Shown one piece after another: positions 61,455 through 64,000 of a stretch of 64,000 nucleotides of DNA (its first letter is position 1; every line of letters starts with the position of its first letter). The DNA is from Alteromonadaceae bacterium (GTDB taxonomy: Bacteria; Pseudomonadota; Gammaproteobacteria; Enterobacterales; Alteromonadaceae): contig JABSOI010000001.1 of the NCBI GenBank assembly GCA_013216015.1, positions 62,001 through 126,000 on the forward strand, in the 5' to 3' direction. The translations under genes and the position numbers were made by a program. The notes beneath the pieces were generated by a model that did no database searches, was not told the DNA's origin, and saw nothing but the letters and a program-made list of their open reading frames with translations.

Positions 61455-62825
61455 ATGAATATTAGTAAATTCCTTATTAACACCAAAAGCTTGATGAAAC
61501 TTGCTTATCCTATTTTAATAGCGCAATTAATTCAAAATTTAATGGGTTTTTCAGACACAGTAATGGCTGGTCGTGTCAGTGCAACAGATATGGCCGCAGT
61601 TGCCGTAGCCAATAGTATTTGGTTACCAATAATTTTGACCATATATGGCTTAGTAATGGCTTTAGCTGCAATTGTTTCACAGCTTGCCGGCGCAAAGAAA
61701 TATATTGATATAGCCGATGAAACATATCAAACCGGTTGGATAGCCCTAACATTAGGCCTATCTCTAATTGTCCTCTATTATCTGCTTGCTCCAATAATTG
61801 CTCCAACTATAGAGCTGGAAGGCAATTTAAAACCCTTGCTGTTCGATTATCTTGGTTATATCGTATGGGGAGCTCCTGGTTTTTGTCTATATTTAGTCTT
61901 GAGAAATTACTCGGAAGGTTTATCTCACACTAAACCCACCATGATCATCAGCATTATTGGCTTATTAATAAACATTCCGGCCAATTATATTTTTATTTAC
62001 GGTGAATTTGGTTTACCCGCATTAGGCGGTGCTGGCTGTGGTATTGCAACTGCTCTGGTTTATTGGGTGATGTTTATCAGCATGGCTATTTATTGCTTAT
62101 GTTCAAAAGTATTAACAAAAGCAAATTTATTTGAATCATTCTATTGGCCAAACTGGTCAAAAATAAAAAAAATCCTTAATTTAGGCATACCCATTGCGCT
62201 GTCTTTACTGTTTGAAGTTAGCCTATTTTCTGTAGTAGCCATTTTACTTCTTCCGTTCGGAGCCGATGTAGTGGCCAGTCATCAAATAACGTTAAACTTC
62301 TCGGGATTGATTTTTATGGTGCCTTTAAGTCTGGCTATTGCGGTTACCATTAAAGTAGGTTTCGCTGTCGGCAATAAAGACTTTACTCTGGCCAAAGAAT
62401 ATTGTTCTTATTCCGTGATACTAGGTTTAATACTGGCAATGATGACGGCGATTTTCACCATACTTTTCCGCCAGGAAATTGCCGGCATTTACACCAATGA
62501 ATCTTCAGTAATTGACCTTGCAGCAAGCCTATTATTCCTGGCTGTTTTATATCAATTTTCAGATACAGTGCAAGTTATTTCAGCCGGAGCCCTCAGAGGA
62601 TATAAAGATACTAAATCAATTTTATATATTACTTTTGTTTCTTATTGGTTAGTCGGTTTATCTGTTGGACTAATTCTTGGTCTTACCGATTGGATTGTAC
62701 CAAGAACTGGCCCATATGGCTTCTGGATAGGTTTTATCATCGGGTTAACTACCGCTGCGGTATTACTTGCATGGCGCTTAAAAATAGTACAAAAAAGAGT
62801 TGAATTGCAATTTAAGTCTATATAA
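61455..62825 (+). CDS. norM: MATE-family multidrug efflux transporter NorM
   Basis: A 456-residue, 12-segment membrane antiporter; FSDTVMAGRVSATDMAAVAVANSIWLP and the tail YKDTKSILYITFVSYWLVGL follow Vibrio NorM closely. Exports cationic drugs in exchange for Na+ or H+. Start MNISKFLINTKS is 21 bp after the MITE right end; AAAAGAGA serves as ribosome site. The open frame extends upstream into the MITE but that part is not NorM-like. Confidence 0.9.
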   Translation: MNISKFLINTKSLMKLAYPILIAQLIQNLMGFSDTVMAGRVSATDMAAVAVANSIWLPIILTIYGLVMALAAIVSQLAGAKKYIDIADETYQTGWIALTLGLSLIVLYYLLAPIIAPTIELEGNLKPLLFDYLGYIVWGAPGFCLYLVLRNYSEGLSHTKPTMIISIIGLLINIPANYIFIYGEFGLPALGGAGCGIATALVYWVMFISMAIYCLCSKVLTKANLFESFYWPNWSKIKKILNLGIPIALSLLFEVSLFSVVAILLLPFGADVVASHQITLNFSGLIFMVPLSLAIAVTIKVGFAVGNKDFTLAKEYCSYSVILGLILAMMTAIFTILFRQEIAGIYTNESSVIDLAASLLFLAVLYQFSDTVQVISAGALRGYKDTKSILYITFVSYWLVGLSVGLILGLTDWIVPRTGPYGFWIGFIIGLTTAAVLLAWRLKIVQKRVELQFKSI

Positions 62826-63013
62826 AAATAGTACTACGTTGATAAAAAATATAAACAATTTACTTGAAAATAGCTAAAAACAACTTTAAAACAATGAGCA
62901 CCAGTGCGAAATACAAACAAACTGCCGCATTAGTGCTCAAACAGTAAAAAATATCAATCTATTAACCAAAACAGCTTGCAACCGAGAAAACAGATCGCTA
63001 ACATAGCGCCTCG

Positions 63014-63042
63014 TTGATTCAAGTTTGTTAACAAATTTTTAT
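63014..63042 (+). promoter_or_regulatory. candidate promoter of tRNA-Val
   Basis: TTGATT and TTTTAT 17 bp apart, followed by a GC discriminator cggc, ending about 20 bp before the tRNA. Confidence 0.4.
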
Positions 63043-63064
63043 CGGCTTTTACGCAAATTAATTT

Positions 63065-63141
63065 GCCCGCTTAGCTCAGTTGGTTAGAGTACTTGCATGA
63101 CATGCAAGGTGTCGCTGGTTCGAGTCCAGCAGCGGGCACCA
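63065..63141 (+). tRNA. tRNA-Val (anticodon GAC)
   Basis: A 77-nt cloverleaf: acceptor arm gcccgct/agcgggc, D-arm gctcagttggttagagt, anticodon arm cttgc-atgacat-gcaag with GAC, T-arm gctggttcgagtccagc, and encoded CCA. GAC reads valine codons GUC and GUU. Confidence 0.95.
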
Positions 63142-63319
63142 TTTTCATTGCCCCTTTAAACATTCCAAATCATCTGATTTAAGCCCATTCATAATAGTTT
63201 GAACCGAAAAACATTCTCCCTACCAATTAAAGAAAGAATCTAAGATTATAACCTTTAATTGTTGCGCAAAATTTTAATCGGCGTATGATACGCGCGCTAA
63301 ATTATTATTGGAGAAATTA

Positions 63320-64000
63320 ATGCAAGTTCAAGTTGTCGATTATACGGCTAAAGACGCCCCAGAGCGTTTTGTACAAAGTTTACGGGAAACAGGTTTTGGT
63401 GTTTTAATCAATCATCCGGTCAAACAAGAATTAGTCGAATCTATTTACAAAAATTGGCACACATTTTTTTCCGACGAAGAAAAATATGACTTAGCCTTTG
63501 ATCCAGAAAAACAAGACGGTTATTTTGCAAAGGAAATTTCAGAAACAGCCAAAGGTCATACCCAAAAAGATATTAAAGAATATTATCATGTCTATCCATG
63601 GGGACGAATTCCTGCGCACTTAGAAGAAGAGATCCGAAACTATTACCAATTAACTTCAACACTGGCGGCGGAACTACTCGACTGGGTTGAAGCCCATAGC
63701 CCAGCGGATATCTCAGCGCATTATTCAGAAGCTTTATCTCATATGATAAAAGACACACCAAATACATTATTGCGAATATTACACTATCCGCCACTAACGG
63801 GTGACGAAGAGCCAGATGCCATCCGAGCTGCTGCTCATGAAGATATCAATTTATTAACTATTCTGCCGGCAGCAAACGAACCAGGCTTGCAGGTACAACA
63901 ACAAGACGGTAATTGGCTGGATGTCCCGTCAGATTTTGGAAACCTGATCATTAATATTGGCGATATGTTACAAGAGGCATCGAAGGGCTACTTCCCGTCA
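63320..64000 (+). CDS. 2-oxoglutarate/Fe(II)-dependent oxygenase (3' end outside window)
   Basis: The first 227 residues of an isopenicillin-N-synthase-family dioxygenase: N-terminal DIOX region (LRETGFGVLINH, GYFAKEISETAKGHTQKDIKEYYHVYP), then RILHYPP and the Fe-ligand pair AAHEDINLLTILP, with IINIGDMLQEAS as the jelly-roll core, ending at the window edge before the second histidine. Strong GGAGAAA ribosome site. Substrate unknown; the enzyme could be similar to the ethylene-forming or IPNS-like group. Confidence 0.87.
   Translation, partial: MQVQVVDYTAKDAPERFVQSLRETGFGVLINHPVKQELVESIYKNWHTFFSDEEKYDLAFDPEKQDGYFAKEISETAKGHTQKDIKEYYHVYPWGRIPAHLEEEIRNYYQLTSTLAAELLDWVEAHSPADISAHYSEALSHMIKDTPNTLLRILHYPPLTGDEEPDAIRAAAHEDINLLTILPAANEPGLQVQQQDGNWLDVPSDFGNLIINIGDMLQEASKGYFPS

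Overview
The window is a stretch of chromosome from a marine gammaproteobacterium, most likely an Alteromonadales member close to Colwellia or Thalassotalea. Reasons: AT-rich DNA, housekeeping gene orders typical of gammaproteobacteria (clpA-clpS/cspD, plsX-fabDG-acpP-fabF-pabC-mltG-tmk-holB-pilZ-tatD, gyrA/ubiG-nrdAB-yfaE, thrS-infC-rpmI-rplT, pheST-ihfA, serC-aroA-cmk-rpsA-ihfB-lapAB-pyrF), and many short dispersed repeats ending in taccaat or tataccc. The genus is an inference from gene order and repeat style.

Layout. 1-2.7 kb: clpA (cut by the window edge) and clpS, divergent from cspD. 2.8-5.3 kb: a nucleoside-recognition membrane protein, a non-coding interval with 22-bp tandem repeats and an unassigned + strand terminator, and tatD. 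5.3-14.9 kb: a long minus-strand cluster for fatty-acid and cell-envelope synthesis (pilZ, holB, tmk, mltG, pabC, fabF, acpP, fabG, fabD, plsX, rpmF, yceD); fabH is absent from its usual place. 15-21.3 kb: yceF, a HAD phosphatase, rluC, a long leader region and rne. 21.6-33.5 kb: comEA-like gene, pyrF, lapB, lapA, ihfB, rpsA, cmk, a class II aroA, serC and gyrA, all on the minus strand. 33.9-39.7 kb: ubiG-mupP and nrdA-nrdB-yfaE, the latter behind a tandem pair of NrdR boxes. 39.9-45.4 kb: accessory region with a broken type I secretion ABC transporter, yciB, yciI, a small secreted protein and an AI-2E-family permease with a 15-bp minisatellite. 45.5-54.4 kb: ihfA, pheT, pheS, purC, rplT, rpmI, infC, thrS. 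54.7-64 kb: mixed accessory genes (DUF4440-like protein, membrane protein, SGNH hydrolase, FAD oxidoreductase, fdxA, fructosamine-kinase-like protein, CPXCG protein, norM, tRNA-Val(GAC), 2-oxoglutarate oxygenase cut by the window edge).

The genes supply core cell functions: fatty-acid, dNTP, purine, pyrimidine, aromatic and serine synthesis, translation, RNA turnover, DNA topology and LPS control. There is no CRISPR array, prophage, defence island or transposase gene. The unusual content is non-coding. At least three families of short elements with terminal inverted repeats (about 160-360 bp) sit between genes, in one case directly after a stop codon within an operon and in another about 20 bp before a start codon. 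In two families the two ends of one copy match each other better than they match the ends of other copies, and the largest copies carry a duplicated 100-bp module that can be drawn as a multi-stem RNA. This is the best candidate here for an undescribed system.
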